From the NCBI GenBank assembly GCA_910579965.1, contig CAJTWF010000029.1, positions 1 through 39,468 on the forward strand: a stretch of DNA of 39,468 nucleotides. The letters run 5' to 3'. The DNA comes from an uncultured Oscillospiraceae bacterium. GTDB lineage: Bacteria > Bacillota > Clostridia > Oscillospirales > Oscillospiraceae. A program made the translations under genes and the position numbers. This document shows positions 22,797-30,753 of this stretch, in pieces; positions within the stretch are counted from its first letter, which is position 1, and the number at the start of each line of letters is the position of its first letter. The notes under the pieces are model-generated. The model saw nothing but the letters and a program-made list of their open reading frames with translations, had not been told where the DNA came from and ran no database searches.

Positions 22797-22823
22797 AAAG
22801 GGCGCACAGCAGTGCGCCCTTTT
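22797..22823 (-). terminator. Hairpin between nusB and xseA
   Basis: Arms 22797-22807 and 22812-22822 form a perfect 11-bp stem with a 4-nt loop, 8 nt past the nusB stop. On the minus strand it is followed by AGCC, not a clear U-tract, so it may be only a partial terminator within the operon. It looks more like a terminator for the plus strand, where TTTT follows. Confidence 0.55.
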
Positions 22824-22830
22824 GGCTCGT

Positions 22831-23328
22831 CTATTCCCCGTCTGTTGCTGCCGGAGACGGACTGTCCGCAGGAGCGGCGCTGTCCGCCGCCTCCTCCCGG
22901 ACAAAGGAGCCCAGAATGCCGTTGATAAAGCGGACCACCTCCGGGCTCTCGTACTTCTTGGCGATCTCCACCGCCTCGTTGATGGCCGCGCCGTCGGGGA
23001 TCTCCGGCATGTAGAGGATCTCGTACATGGCCAGACGCATGATGGCCCCCGCCACCAGGGGGATGCGTTCAAACCGCCAGCCCTTGGCATATTTCTCGAT
23101 GTACTGGTCCAGCTCGTAGCCGTGGGCGGCAATGCCGCTCACCAGCTTGCGGATATAGGCGCGCTGGCTGGGACCGGGCACCTCGCCGTAGACCTCATAT
23201 TCCGGCGCGAGGGCGCCGAAGTGGGTGCTGCTTAAGCGCTGGTCCAGCAGCTCCCCGGCGCTCAGGTCAGTAAAGCTCAGTTCATAGGAGAGGTGCATGG
23301 CAATCTCTCTGGCGACGTTTCTAATCAT
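22831..23328 (-). CDS. nusB: Transcription antitermination factor NusB
   Basis: A 165-residue all-helical RNA-binding protein, somewhat longer than the usual ~140 because of an N-terminal insert and an Ala/Pro/Asp-rich tail (about 146-165). Conserved parts are REIAMHLSYELSF at the start, IPLVAGAIMRLAMYEILYMPEIPDG.. in the middle (helices 4-5; seen as several short motifs) and INEAVEIAKKY. NusB with NusE binds the boxA RNA and supports antitermination of rRNA operons. It lies between the Asp23 gene and xseA, the usual clostridial order. Its ribosome site (AAAAGGA) is weak. Confidence 0.94.
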   Translation of the reverse strand: MIRNVAREIAMHLSYELSFTDLSAGELLDQRLSSTHFGALAPEYEVYGEVPGPSQRAYIRKLVSGIAAHGYELDQYIEKYAKGWRFERIPLVAGAIMRLAMYEILYMPEIPDGAAINEAVEIAKKYESPEVVRFINGILGSFVREEAADSAAPADSPSPAATDGE

Positions 23329-23367
23329 GGATGGTCCTTTTCTCTCTCAAACACACAGGTTAGGCCT

Positions 23368-23709
23368 TTACTGGAAGCAGACGCCGCCCACGTGGACGTT
23401 CACAGCCTTGACCTCAAAGCCGGTCATGGACTCGACGGCGCCGGAGACTGCGCTCTGGAGCTTATCCGCCACCTCGGGGATGGCATAGCCGTAGCGGATC
23501 ATGACATACAGGTCAACAACAGCCCCATCCTCGTCCACGGCCAGGCGAACGCCCTTGACGCCGGACTTCTTGGCGGCCACGTTCATCAGCCCGCTGATGC
23601 CCTCTACCTCGGTCACCGCCCCGGCGGCAATGGAGGCCAGCACGTCCTCGGAAATGTGGATGCACCCCAGTTCCTCAGGGTGGGTCATGTATTCTTTGTT
23701 CTCGCCCAT
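23368..23709 (-). CDS. Asp23/Gls24-family envelope stress protein
   Basis: A 113-residue protein of the Asp23/Gls24 (YqhY) family: IHISEDVLASIAAGAVTEVEGI at the start (seen as short conserved parts), a central VDLYVMIRYG strand and a C-terminal VKAVNVHVGGV. YqhY-type members precede nusB in Firmicutes and are linked to membrane lipid balance, based on B. subtilis work on its acetyl-CoA carboxylase connection; the protein lacks a membrane segment. First gene of the operon that continues to nusB, xseA, xseB, ispA and DUF212. AAGGAG lies 12 nt before the ATG, a rather long spacing. Confidence 0.92.
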   Translation of the reverse strand: MGENKEYMTHPEELGCIHISEDVLASIAAGAVTEVEGISGLMNVAAKKSGVKGVRLAVDEDGAVVDLYVMIRYGYAIPEVADKLQSAVSGAVESMTGFEVKAVNVHVGGVCFQ

Positions 23710-23756
23710 AGTTCGTATACACTCCTTCGATATGCGGTTAGCGGATTATCTTTACT

Positions 23757-23785
23757 ATTGTACCACCATTCCAAGGGAAATACAA
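23757..23785 (-). promoter_or_regulatory. Promoter of the Asp23-nusB-xseAB-ispA operon
   Basis: On the minus strand, TTGTAT (23785-23780) and TACAAT (23762-23757) are 17 bp apart, starting transcription about 40 nt before the Asp23 ATG. Confidence 0.65.
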
Positions 23786-23789
23786 CTGT

Positions 23790-24032
23790 AATTTTGGCGG
23801 GGGCACGCCCGGGGAATTTGTGACCAGGCAGAGGCGGCTGGTTTTCAGACCGTCCCGTTCAATAGGGAACAGCGGCAGCTCACCTTCGAAAATTTCATTC
23901 AATAGATGGTCTTTTCCCCCACCAGCCTCCCCGCAGATATTTATGGAAATAGAGGCAGGCTGGGATACAATGGATATAAACTCTCCCACGCACCGGCAGG
24001 CGGCTCTGTGCCGTCTGCCGGACAAGCATCGA
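23790..24032 (-). other. Intergenic stretch with a hairpin and a doubtful P-loop-like reading frame
   Basis: Arms 23993-24004 and 24010-24021 form a 12-bp stem with one A-C mismatch, 12 nt past the hybrid kinase stop; there is no U-tract on the minus strand, so it is at best a weak terminator. A reading frame on the minus strand (24025 to 23738) contains GEAGGGKD, similar to a Walker A loop but ending in Asp instead of Ser/Thr. It has no good start site and runs through the Asp23 promoter, so I do not call it a gene; it could be a decayed remnant. Confidence 0.3.
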
Positions 24033-27000
24033 CTATTTCTTCAGCAGCTCGCCCAGCAGCTCCAGCAGCTTCTTGATATTGATGGGCTTGGCGATGTGCC
24101 CGTTCATGCCTGCCCGGAGCGCCTCCTGCTTATCCTCCTCAAAGGCGTTGGCCGTCATGGCGAGGATGGGGATCTGGGAGATCTTCGGATCCTCCATCTG
24201 CCGGATGAGCCGTGTCGCCTCATAGCCGTTCATCACCGGCATCTGCACATCCATAAGCACCAGCTGGTAGTAGTCCGGCTTGGATTGACTCAATATATCC
24301 ACCGCAATCCGGCCGTTTTCCGCCGTGTCTACGGTCAGACCGGCCTCCTCCAGAATGGCCACAGCAATCTCCTGGTTCAGGGCGTTGTCCTCCACCAGCA
24401 GGATGTGTCCCGTGTTGGCCAGGGCCGGCTCCGCGCTCTCCTTCTCCCCCGCCTCCTCTGCATTCACAACCGAGAGCAGGCAGCTGCGCAGCTCGGACAG
24501 GAACAGGGGCTTGCTGCAAAAGGCGGTGATGCCCGCGTCCCGGGCCTCATCCTCAATGTCTGACCAGTCATAGGCGGTGAGGACGATGATCGGCACCTGT
24601 TCCCCGGTCTCCTTGCGGATGCGGCGGGCAACCTCAATTCCGTTCATATCGGGCAGCAGCCAGTCGATAACATATACGCTGTAGTTGTCGTTGCGCATCA
24701 CCGACTGGCGGGTGCGCAGCACAGCCTCCTTGCCGGACAGCGTCCACTCCGCCCGCAGGCCGATCTGCTGGAGCATGCAGGATACGCTGTCGCAGGTGTT
24801 GAAGTCGTCGTCCACCACCAGGGCGCGGCAGTTGTGCAGCTCGGGGATCAGCGGCGACTCCTTCTGCCCCGTACACAGGCGGAAGGTGATGCTGACCAGG
24901 AACTCGGTCCCCACGCCCTGCCTGCTCTTGACCGAGATGGAGCCGTTCATCATCTCCACGATGTTCTTGGTGATGGCCATGCCCAGGCCGGTCCCCTGGA
25001 TGCCGCTGGTGGTGGAGTTGCGCTCCCGCTCAAAGGGCTCGAAGATGTGGGCCACAAACTCCTCGCTCATGCCGATGCCCGTATCCTTGATGCGGAACTC
25101 GTAGCTGGCGTGGCCCGCCGGCGCGCCGGGCATCTCTCTCACCCGGACGCTGACCACGCCGCCCGCCGGGGTGTACTTGACGGAGTTGCTCAGCAGGTTG
25201 AGCAGGATCTGGTTCAGGCGCAGGCGGTCACAGTAGATGTCCTCGTTCACCACGTCCATGGCGTCCATGTACAGCTCCATCTGCTTGGCGTGGATATCCG
25301 CCTGGACAATATTGCGCAGACCGTGGAGGATGTCCGGCAGGGAGGCCGGCTTCTCCTCCAGGGCGATTTTGCCGCTCTCAATGCGGCTCATGTCCAGCAC
25401 GTCGTTAATCAGGCTGAGCAGATGGTTGCTGGAGGTCATGATCTTCTTCAGATAGCCCTCCACCTGCTCCCGCTGGTCAATGTGGGTGCTGGCCAGGGCG
25501 GTAAAGCCGATGATGGCGTTCATGGGCGTGCGGATATCGTGGGACATGTTGGAGAGGAACACGCTCTTGGCCTTGCTGGCCCGGTTGGCCTGGGCGAGAG
25601 CATCCTCCAGGAGCATCTTTTTCTCCATCTCCTTGCGGGTCTCGTCGTCCACGTTGCGGAAGCCCAGCACCACGCCGTGGTAATTCTCCCAGGAGCCGGC
25701 CCGCACCGCCTTCATCTGAAAGAACCGGACCTCCTCGCCGCACAGGGTCCGGTAGTTGAGGTAGGTGATATTCTTGTCCGCCAGCTCCTCCAGCAGGAAC
25801 GGGCGGGACAGCGTCCGGCGCAGGCTGTCCCGGTCCTCCTCACAGACGCAGCGGTCTATGTAGCGGCCCAGGCTTTCCTCCATGTCCAGCTGCGCGTCCA
25901 TAAAGATGTTGTCCAGCACGTCGTAGCGGCAGTTGTGGACCCGCAGGGGACTGCCGACGCCGGTGTCCAGATCAAAAAAGCACACCAGGTTGTAGTCCAC
26001 GCTCAGCGCCTGTACCAGCTCCATCTGGCGGCGCTCCTCATCCATGCGCTTCTGCTGCTCCTGAAGCTTCTGGGCCGTGATATCCAGGAGGAAGCGCTGG
26101 TAAAACAGCTCGCCCTGCTCCTCCATCAGCTTGATATTGCCCATCACATGGAGGATATCGCCGCTCTGGTGGCGCACGCGGTACTCGATGCTCACGTTGT
26201 CGCCCACCTTTTTCAGCGCCTGGATGCAGGCGCGCAGCCGGTCCCTGTCCTCATCCAGCACCGTGGATGCCACGGTGTCGAATCCGGCCGCCAGCATCTC
26301 CTCCCGGGACTCGTAGCCCAGTATGCGCAGCGCGGCCCGGTTGACGCTGATGATGTGCTCGCCGTCCAGAGAGTGGCACATGACGCCGCAGTCCATGGTG
26401 GTGAAAAGGGCCTCCAGCTCACGGCTCTTGCGGATGATCTCCTCCTCGTAGGCCCGCTCCTGGGTCACGTCAATGGCCACGCCCACGGTGCCCATCACGC
26501 TGCCGTCCAGATCATACAGCGGGGACTTGTAGGTGGTCAGCAGCCGCGTGTCCCCTCCGGACTTGACCATCTCCTCGGACACGCAGGTATCCCGCTTCTC
26601 CATGACGATCCGCTCCGACTCGATGCAGGCGGGATCGTCCTCCTCCACATCCCATATGTAGGCGTGGCCCCGGCCCTCCACCTGCTGCTTGGTCTTGTTG
26701 ACCGTCCGGCAGAAGCTGTCGTTCACCTTCTCGTGGATTCCGTCCTTTGTCTTGTACCAGATCAGGTTGGGGACGCTGTTGATGGTGGCCTCCAGGAAGT
26801 GGCTGGTCTGCCACAGGTCCTTGCTCAGCCTCCAGGCCTCCTGCCAGCGCCGGAAGCGAAAGCGCAGCTCCGCCTCCGTCAGCGGCAGGGTCCAGACGTC
26901 GTGAACGGCGGACAGGTCCAGAAGCTCCGCCTGGGCCTTGTCCGCGAGGACGATCAGCTCCGCCTCCGGCTTCTTCAGCCGGGCCAGACTGCCCACCGCC

Positions 27001-27182
27001 TCCGCGTCCAGGCTCCGCATGTCGGCCAGGATCACATCCGCCTGCACAGCCAGCGCCTGCTCCGGCTGATCGCCTGCCCAGAAGGTGTGGGTGAAATGCT
27101 CCAGCGGCTCCAGCCCCTGGATGATCTCCAGCAGCTCCCGTTGATGACCAATATAATAAAAACATGTATGACAGCGATACAT
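24033..27182 (-). CDS. Soluble hybrid histidine kinase with PAS sensors and two receivers
   Basis: A 1049-residue multidomain protein with no membrane helix. Order: a degenerate receiver-like N-terminus (about 1-105, DVILADMRSL), PAS (about 125-245), PAS (about 255-375), a third PAS-like region (about 390-510), HisKA with SHDIRTP (H548), HATPase (about 590-755; SNSVKYTP, GTGLGMA), receiver 1 with D840 (VIDWLLP) and receiver 2 with D978 (LMDVQMP). It should sense a cytoplasmic signal and relay phosphate, but no output domain, Hpt domain or partner is adjacent. I place the start at 27182, after GGGAGG, because the promoter would begin transcription at about 27214, leaving the upstream ATG at 27206 without a ribosome site. 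Confidence 0.9.
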   Translation of the reverse strand: MYRCHTCFYYIGHQRELLEIIQGLEPLEHFTHTFWAGDQPEQALAVQADVILADMRSLDAEAVGSLARLKKPEAELIVLADKAQAELLDLSAVHDVWTLPLTEAELRFRFRRWQEAWRLSKDLWQTSHFLEATINSVPNLIWYKTKDGIHEKVNDSFCRTVNKTKQQVEGRGHAYIWDVEEDDPACIESERIVMEKRDTCVSEEMVKSGGDTRLLTTYKSPLYDLDGSVMGTVGVAIDVTQERAYEEEIIRKSRELEALFTTMDCGVMCHSLDGEHIISVNRAALRILGYESREEMLAAGFDTVASTVLDEDRDRLRACIQALKKVGDNVSIEYRVRHQSGDILHVMGNIKLMEEQGELFYQRFLLDITAQKLQEQQKRMDEERRQMELVQALSVDYNLVCFFDLDTGVGSPLRVHNCRYDVLDNIFMDAQLDMEESLGRYIDRCVCEEDRDSLRRTLSRPFLLEELADKNITYLNYRTLCGEEVRFFQMKAVRAGSWENYHGVVLGFRNVDDETRKEMEKKMLLEDALAQANRASKAKSVFLSNMSHDIRTPMNAIIGFTALASTHIDQREQVEGYLKKIMTSSNHLLSLINDVLDMSRIESGKIALEEKPASLPDILHGLRNIVQADIHAKQMELYMDAMDVVNEDIYCDRLRLNQILLNLLSNSVKYTPAGGVVSVRVREMPGAPAGHASYEFRIKDTGIGMSEEFVAHIFEPFERERNSTTSGIQGTGLGMAITKNIVEMMNGSISVKSRQGVGTEFLVSITFRLCTGQKESPLIPELHNCRALVVDDDFNTCDSVSCMLQQIGLRAEWTLSGKEAVLRTRQSVMRNDNYSVYVIDWLLPDMNGIEVARRIRKETGEQVPIIVLTAYDWSDIEDEARDAGITAFCSKPLFLSELRSCLLSVVNAEEAGEKESAEPALANTGHILLVEDNALNQEIAVAILEEAGLTVDTAENGRIAVDILSQSKPDYYQLVLMDVQMPVMNGYEATRLIRQMEDPKISQIPILAMTANAFEEDKQEALRAGMNGHIAKPINIKKLLELLGELLKK

Positions 27183-27220
27183 ATATGTTTCCTCCCCAAT
27201 CCGCATCCGATGCTTCTCCT

Positions 27221-27249
27221 ATTGTAATGGTCAAACGCTCCCCTGTCAA
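27221..27249 (-). promoter_or_regulatory. Promoter of the hybrid kinase gene
   Basis: On the minus strand, TTGACA (27249-27244) and TACAAT (27226-27221) are 17 bp apart, near consensus. The predicted start at about 27214 gives a 30-nt leader to the ATG at 27182 and decides between the two possible starts. Confidence 0.8.
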
Positions 27250-27372
27250 CCGGTCAGAACATTTTTGCCCGTAACAAATCGGTCTGTTCGTCAGAGCCGG
27301 GACCCTGCGGCGGCCCGGCCGGGCAAAAATCTTAGGATTTCTTTAAGCCGCCATTTATCCAGGAAAATACGC

Positions 27373-27401
27373 TTGTTTTACACAGGGGGATTTGCTATAA
27401 T
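27373..27401 (+). promoter_or_regulatory. Promoter of the glycosyltransferase gene
   Basis: TTGTTT (27373-27378) and TATAAT (27396-27401) are 17 bp apart. The leader would be about 48 nt. Confidence 0.7.
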
Positions 27402-27455
27402 CATGGTACATAAGGCCTGGACAAAGATACAGGCGGCTTTTGGAAAGGGAGCGCT

Positions 27456-28613
27456 ATGAAAATACTGATTACAACGGATTGGTACGCGCCCGTGATTAAC
27501 GGCGTGGTAACATCTGTGCTGCTCCTGCAGCGGGAGTTGGAGGAGCGGGGACATGAGGTGCGGGTGGTCACTCTGTCCAATAGTCTGCATACCTACAAGG
27601 CGGACGGCGTCTACTATATGGGCTCTGTCAGCGCCAACCGGATCTACCCCGGGGCCCGCCTGCGGGTCAACCGCAACCGGAGTTTGCTGCAGGAGCTGCT
27701 GGCCTGGCATCCGGACGTGATCCATTCCCAGTGCGAGTTCAGCTCCTTCCGGGTGGCCTACGCCATCTCCAGCCGCCTGGGCGTGCCCATTGTACACACC
27801 TATCACACGGTATACGAGGACTACACCCACTACTTCTCCCCCAGCGTGCGGGTGGGCAGGTACGTGGTCTCCGCCTTCTCCCGGTGGATCTGCAGCCGGG
27901 CTGCCTGCATTGTCGCGCCCAGCCGGAAGGTGGAGAAGCTTCTGCGGGAGTACGGCGTGGCCTGCCGCATTGAGGTGATCCCCACGGGGGTGGATCTGAG
28001 CTTCTACCGCCGGGAGAGCCAGCCGGAACAGCTGGAGGCCCTGCGCCGCCAGTGGGGCATCCCGGAGGACAAGACAGTGCTGCTCTACCTGGGCCGCATG
28101 GCCAAGGAGAAGAACCTGGAGCAGCTCATGGACCAGATCCACGCCGCCCGGCGGCGGGACGCGGTGCTGCTCCTGGTAGGGGACGGCCCCGCCCGGGAGG
28201 CCGCGCTGGACCACGCCCGGGAGCTGGGTGTGGAGGTGATCTACACAGGCATGGTGCCCCACAGCGACGTGCTGGACTACTACCGTCTGGGGGACCTGTT
28301 CGTCACCGCCTCCACCAGCGAGACCCAGGGCCTGACCTATTTCGAGGCCCTGGCGGCGGGGATTCCGGTGCTCTGCCGCCGGGACAAATGTGTGGACGGC
28401 GTGGTGGAGGACGGCGTCAACGGCTGGCAGTACGAGGGGACCGGGGACTTCTCCAGCCGCCTGTCGGCGTTCTGCGATGACCCGGCGCTGCGCCGCCAGA
28501 TGGCCCGGAACGCCTGGACGTCTGCGGAGAAGTTCTCCGCGGAGGCCTTCGGCGGAGCGGTGGAGGCGCTGTACCTGTCTGTGCAGGGCCAGCCCCTGCC
28601 CCTGGCCAGATAG
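27456..28613 (+). CDS. GT4-family glycosyltransferase (diacylglycerol glucosyltransferase-like)
   Basis: A 385-residue GT-B enzyme. The N-terminal domain opens with TTDWYAPVINGVVTSV, the glycine loop region typical of 1,2-diacylglycerol 3-glucosyltransferases and mannosyltransferases; HTYHTVYEDYTHY follows near residue 110. The C-terminal donor-binding domain has YLGRMAKEKNLEQL (about 211-224), GDGPAR, and the E-x7-E segment ASTSETQGLTYFEALAAG (about 286-303). It probably adds glucose from UDP-glucose to a membrane lipid, for glycolipids or lipoteichoic acid anchor, at the cytoplasmic face; the acceptor is inferred from family. Single gene from its own promoter. Confidence 0.9.
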   Translation: MKILITTDWYAPVINGVVTSVLLLQRELEERGHEVRVVTLSNSLHTYKADGVYYMGSVSANRIYPGARLRVNRNRSLLQELLAWHPDVIHSQCEFSSFRVAYAISSRLGVPIVHTYHTVYEDYTHYFSPSVRVGRYVVSAFSRWICSRAACIVAPSRKVEKLLREYGVACRIEVIPTGVDLSFYRRESQPEQLEALRRQWGIPEDKTVLLYLGRMAKEKNLEQLMDQIHAARRRDAVLLLVGDGPAREAALDHARELGVEVIYTGMVPHSDVLDYYRLGDLFVTASTSETQGLTYFEALAAGIPVLCRRDKCVDGVVEDGVNGWQYEGTGDFSSRLSAFCDDPALRRQMARNAWTSAEKFSAEAFGGAVEALYLSVQGQPLPLAR

Positions 28614-28724
28614 GCTGGAGGAGGGCAATAAGGTAAATGCGCGCCAGTTGTTCGGGTAGGGGAAAGGTGATTTACTTGTTGCGTAGTATAGCAAGACCAA
28701 TGCAGCGTTCCCGGTTACCGGCAA

Positions 28725-28753
28725 TTGACGCGCCCAGCGTGCGGGTGTACACT
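28725..28753 (+). promoter_or_regulatory. Promoter of the GNAT gene
   Basis: TTGACG (28725-28730) and TACACT (28748-28753) are 17 bp apart; the start codon lies about 33 bp downstream of the -10. Confidence 0.65.
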
Positions 28754-28785
28754 GGATACATTTCGGCGAAGGAGAGAGATACGAC

Positions 28786-29256
28786 ATGGAGAAGATCCAG
28801 CTATACAGACCCGCCCCGGAGGAGCTGTGGTTTCGCCAGCGCCTGCTGGGGGATCCGGAGACCATGGCCTACAACCGCGCCTACGGCGGTACGATCCCCT
28901 TTCCCCGGGAGCGGTGGGCCCCCTGGTATGAGCGGTGGGTGGAGAGGCCGGAGGGCCGGTTCTACCGATACCTCCGGGAGGTCTCCGGCGGCCGGTTCGT
29001 GGGGGAGGCGGCCTACCACTGGGACGATGAACTGGAGGAGTTCATCTGCGATGTGATCGTAGAGGCCCGGTACCGGGGCCGGGGGTACGGCAGGCAGGGG
29101 CTGGCCCTGCTGTGCGAGGCCGCCCGGGACCAAGGCGTGGCCCGGCTGTGCGACAACATCGCTCTGGATAACCCCTCCGTGTCCCTGTTCCTCTCCATGG
29201 GCTTTCGGGAGCGGCTGCGGAATGAGGAGTACGTGCTGGTGGAGCGGACGCTGTAG
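28786..29256 (+). CDS. GNAT-family N-acetyltransferase
   Basis: A 156-residue cytoplasmic acetyltransferase. Motif A, which holds the acetyl-CoA pyrophosphate, is VEARYRGRGYGRQGL (about 90-104), preceded by strand 4 (EFICDVIV) and followed by the motif B segment with DNIALDNPSVSLFLSMGF. The substrate, which could be an amine, an antibiotic or a protein end, cannot be told. It has its own promoter and an AAGGAG site 11 nt before the ATG, and its stop lies one base from the end of the convergent amino-acid transporter ATPase gene. Confidence 0.9.
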   Translation: MEKIQLYRPAPEELWFRQRLLGDPETMAYNRAYGGTIPFPRERWAPWYERWVERPEGRFYRYLREVSGGRFVGEAAYHWDDELEEFICDVIVEARYRGRGYGRQGLALLCEAARDQGVARLCDNIALDNPSVSLFLSMGFRERLRNEEYVLVERTL

Positions 29257-29257
29257 A

Positions 29258-30043
29258 CTACTCCTGGTTGAACCGGCGGAGGAACTGCCGGGTGCGCTCC
29301 TCCCGGGGGCTGCCGATCACCTGCTCTGAGGGCCCCTGCTCCACGATCACGCCCTCGTCCATGAAGATGATCCGGTCCGCCACGTCCCGGGCAAAGCCCA
29401 TCTCGTGGGTGACGATAATCATAGTGGTGTTCCGCTCCGCCAGGGAGCGGATGACCTTCAGTACCTCGCCGGTGAGCTCCGGGTCCAGAGCCGAGGTGGG
29501 CTCGTCAAAGCACAGAATGTCCGGCTCCAGGGCCAGGGCCCGGGCGATGGCCACCCGCTGCTGCTGCCCTCCGGAGAGCTGGTGGGGGTAGCTGTCCAGC
29601 CGGTTCTGGAGCCCCACCTGGGTCAGAAGATCCACAGCCTGCTGCCGGATGGCCTCTGTGATCTCCCGCCGGCGGGACTTGTAGTCCGGCTCCTCCTTGG
29701 CCAGCAATGTCCGGGCCAGCATCACGTTGTCCAGGGCCGTATACTGGGGGAAGAGGTTGAAGCTCTGGAACACCAGGCCGAAGTGGAGGCGGCTGCGGCG
29801 GATCTGCTCCTCGCTGCGGGCGGCGGAGTCCGCAGCGTTGAAGAGGGGCCGGCCCCCCACGGCGATGGTCCCGCCGTCAGGCCGCTCCAGGAAGTTCAGA
29901 CACCGCAGCAGGGTGGTCTTGCCGCTGCCCGAGGAGCCGATGACGGCCAGGGACTGGCCCTTGTCCAGGGTGAAGCTGATGTCCCGGAGGACCTGCACGT
30001 CCCCAAACCGCTTTTCAATGCGGGATACCTCTAAAATAGCCAT
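29258..30043 (-). CDS. Polar amino acid ABC transporter, ATPase subunit
   Basis: A 261-residue ATPase of the GlnQ/HisP group. Walker A is GSSGSGKTT (36-44), the Q-loop is VFQSFNLFP (91-99), the signature LSGGQ is at 156-160, Walker B is ILCFDE (176-181) and the switch His lies in VTHEMGFA. A ~25-residue insert after the Q-loop (KEEPDYKSRRREITEA) is longer than in GlnQ. It drives uptake through the permease encoded upstream. The ATG at 30043 was chosen for its AGGAGG at 7 nt; it lies just after the permease stop at 30058. Last gene of a three-gene operon. Confidence 0.95.
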   Translation of the reverse strand: MAILEVSRIEKRFGDVQVLRDISFTLDKGQSLAVIGSSGSGKTTLLRCLNFLERPDGGTIAVGGRPLFNAADSAARSEEQIRRSRLHFGLVFQSFNLFPQYTALDNVMLARTLLAKEEPDYKSRRREITEAIRQQAVDLLTQVGLQNRLDSYPHQLSGGQQQRVAIARALALEPDILCFDEPTSALDPELTGEVLKVIRSLAERNTTMIIVTHEMGFARDVADRIIFMDEGVIVEQGPSEQVIGSPREERTRQFLRRFNQE

Positions 30044-30057
30044 GCTCCCGCCTCCTC

Positions 30058-30702
30058 TCATTTGAAATAGGACAGCTTCTTCTCAAACCATCCCAGCAGG
30101 AGGGTGAGAAGGCCGTTGACCGCCAGATAGAAGACCGCCGTGTAAAACAGGGGCCACATCATGCCCTTGCGGATGAAGGACTCGCCCATCCAGATAATCT
30201 CATATACGGAGATGACCCGCACCAGGGCCGTGTCCTTGACCAGGGTAATCATCTCGTTGCCCATGGGCGGCACGATGCGCTTGACCAGCTGGAGCAGGGT
30301 GACCTTGAAGAAGATCTGGCTGCGCCTCATGCCCAGCACCTGCCCGGCCTCGTACTGCCCCCGGGGGATGGACTGGATGCCGCCCCGGTAGATCTCCGAG
30401 AAGTAGCAGGCGTAGTTGATGACAAAAGTGACCAGGGCCGCCGTGAACCGGGGGAGCAGGGGCAGGCCGAGGAGCAGGCCCGGGCCGTAGTACACGATGA
30501 GGATTTGCAGCATCAGCGGGGACCCCCGGACGATCCACACGGCCGTCTTCACCAGCCAGCGCAGGGGCGGGAAACGGCTCATGGAGCCGAAGCAGATCAG
30601 CAGTCCCAGGGGGAGGGCGAAGACCAGGGTGAGGAAAAAGAGCTTGCCCGTGGTTATCAGCCCTGTGGCCAGGGACGCGGTGACAGACCAGAAGGATACC
30701 AT
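30058..30702 (-). CDS. Polar amino acid ABC transporter, permease subunit
   Basis: A 214-residue HisMQ/GlnP-type permease with about five membrane helices. The EAA coupling loop reads EAGQVLGMRRSQIFFKVTLLQ (around 118-137), contacting the ATPase, and RGSPLMLQI is the conserved stretch after the second helix. It probably works as a homodimer, since only one permease gene is present. The gene lies between the binding protein and the ATPase in the same operon and starts with ATG after GGGAG. Substrate could be any polar amino acid or cystine. Confidence 0.94.
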   Translation of the reverse strand: MVSFWSVTASLATGLITTGKLFFLTLVFALPLGLLICFGSMSRFPPLRWLVKTAVWIVRGSPLMLQILIVYYGPGLLLGLPLLPRFTAALVTFVINYACYFSEIYRGGIQSIPRGQYEAGQVLGMRRSQIFFKVTLLQLVKRIVPPMGNEMITLVKDTALVRVISVYEIIWMGESFIRKGMMWPLFYTAVFYLAVNGLLTLLLGWFEKKLSYFK

Positions 30703-30722
30703 ATATTTCTCCCATCCACCGG

Positions 30723-30751
30723 GGAAAGGCAGAGTTTATCTCTGCCTTTCC
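30723..30751 (-). other. Stem-loop between binding-protein and permease genes
   Basis: Arms 30723-30734 and 30740-30751 form a perfect 12-bp stem with a 5-nt loop, starting 2 nt after the binding-protein stop. No U-tract follows. Such structures commonly protect the 3' end of the binding-protein message, so that it is made in excess of the membrane subunits. Confidence 0.6.
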
Positions 30752-30753
30752 TC

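Noticed and set aside
24834..27227. A 797-codon open frame on the plus strand, antisense to the hybrid kinase
   Set aside because: It is the mirror of the kinase gene in GC-rich DNA. Its translation is low in complexity, rich in His/Gln/Gly/Val/Leu, and has no recognisable domain or ribosome site.
27378..28865. A 495-codon open frame antisense to the glycosyltransferase
   Set aside because: Shadow frame rich in His, Pro, Gln and Leu; no domain and no ribosome site.
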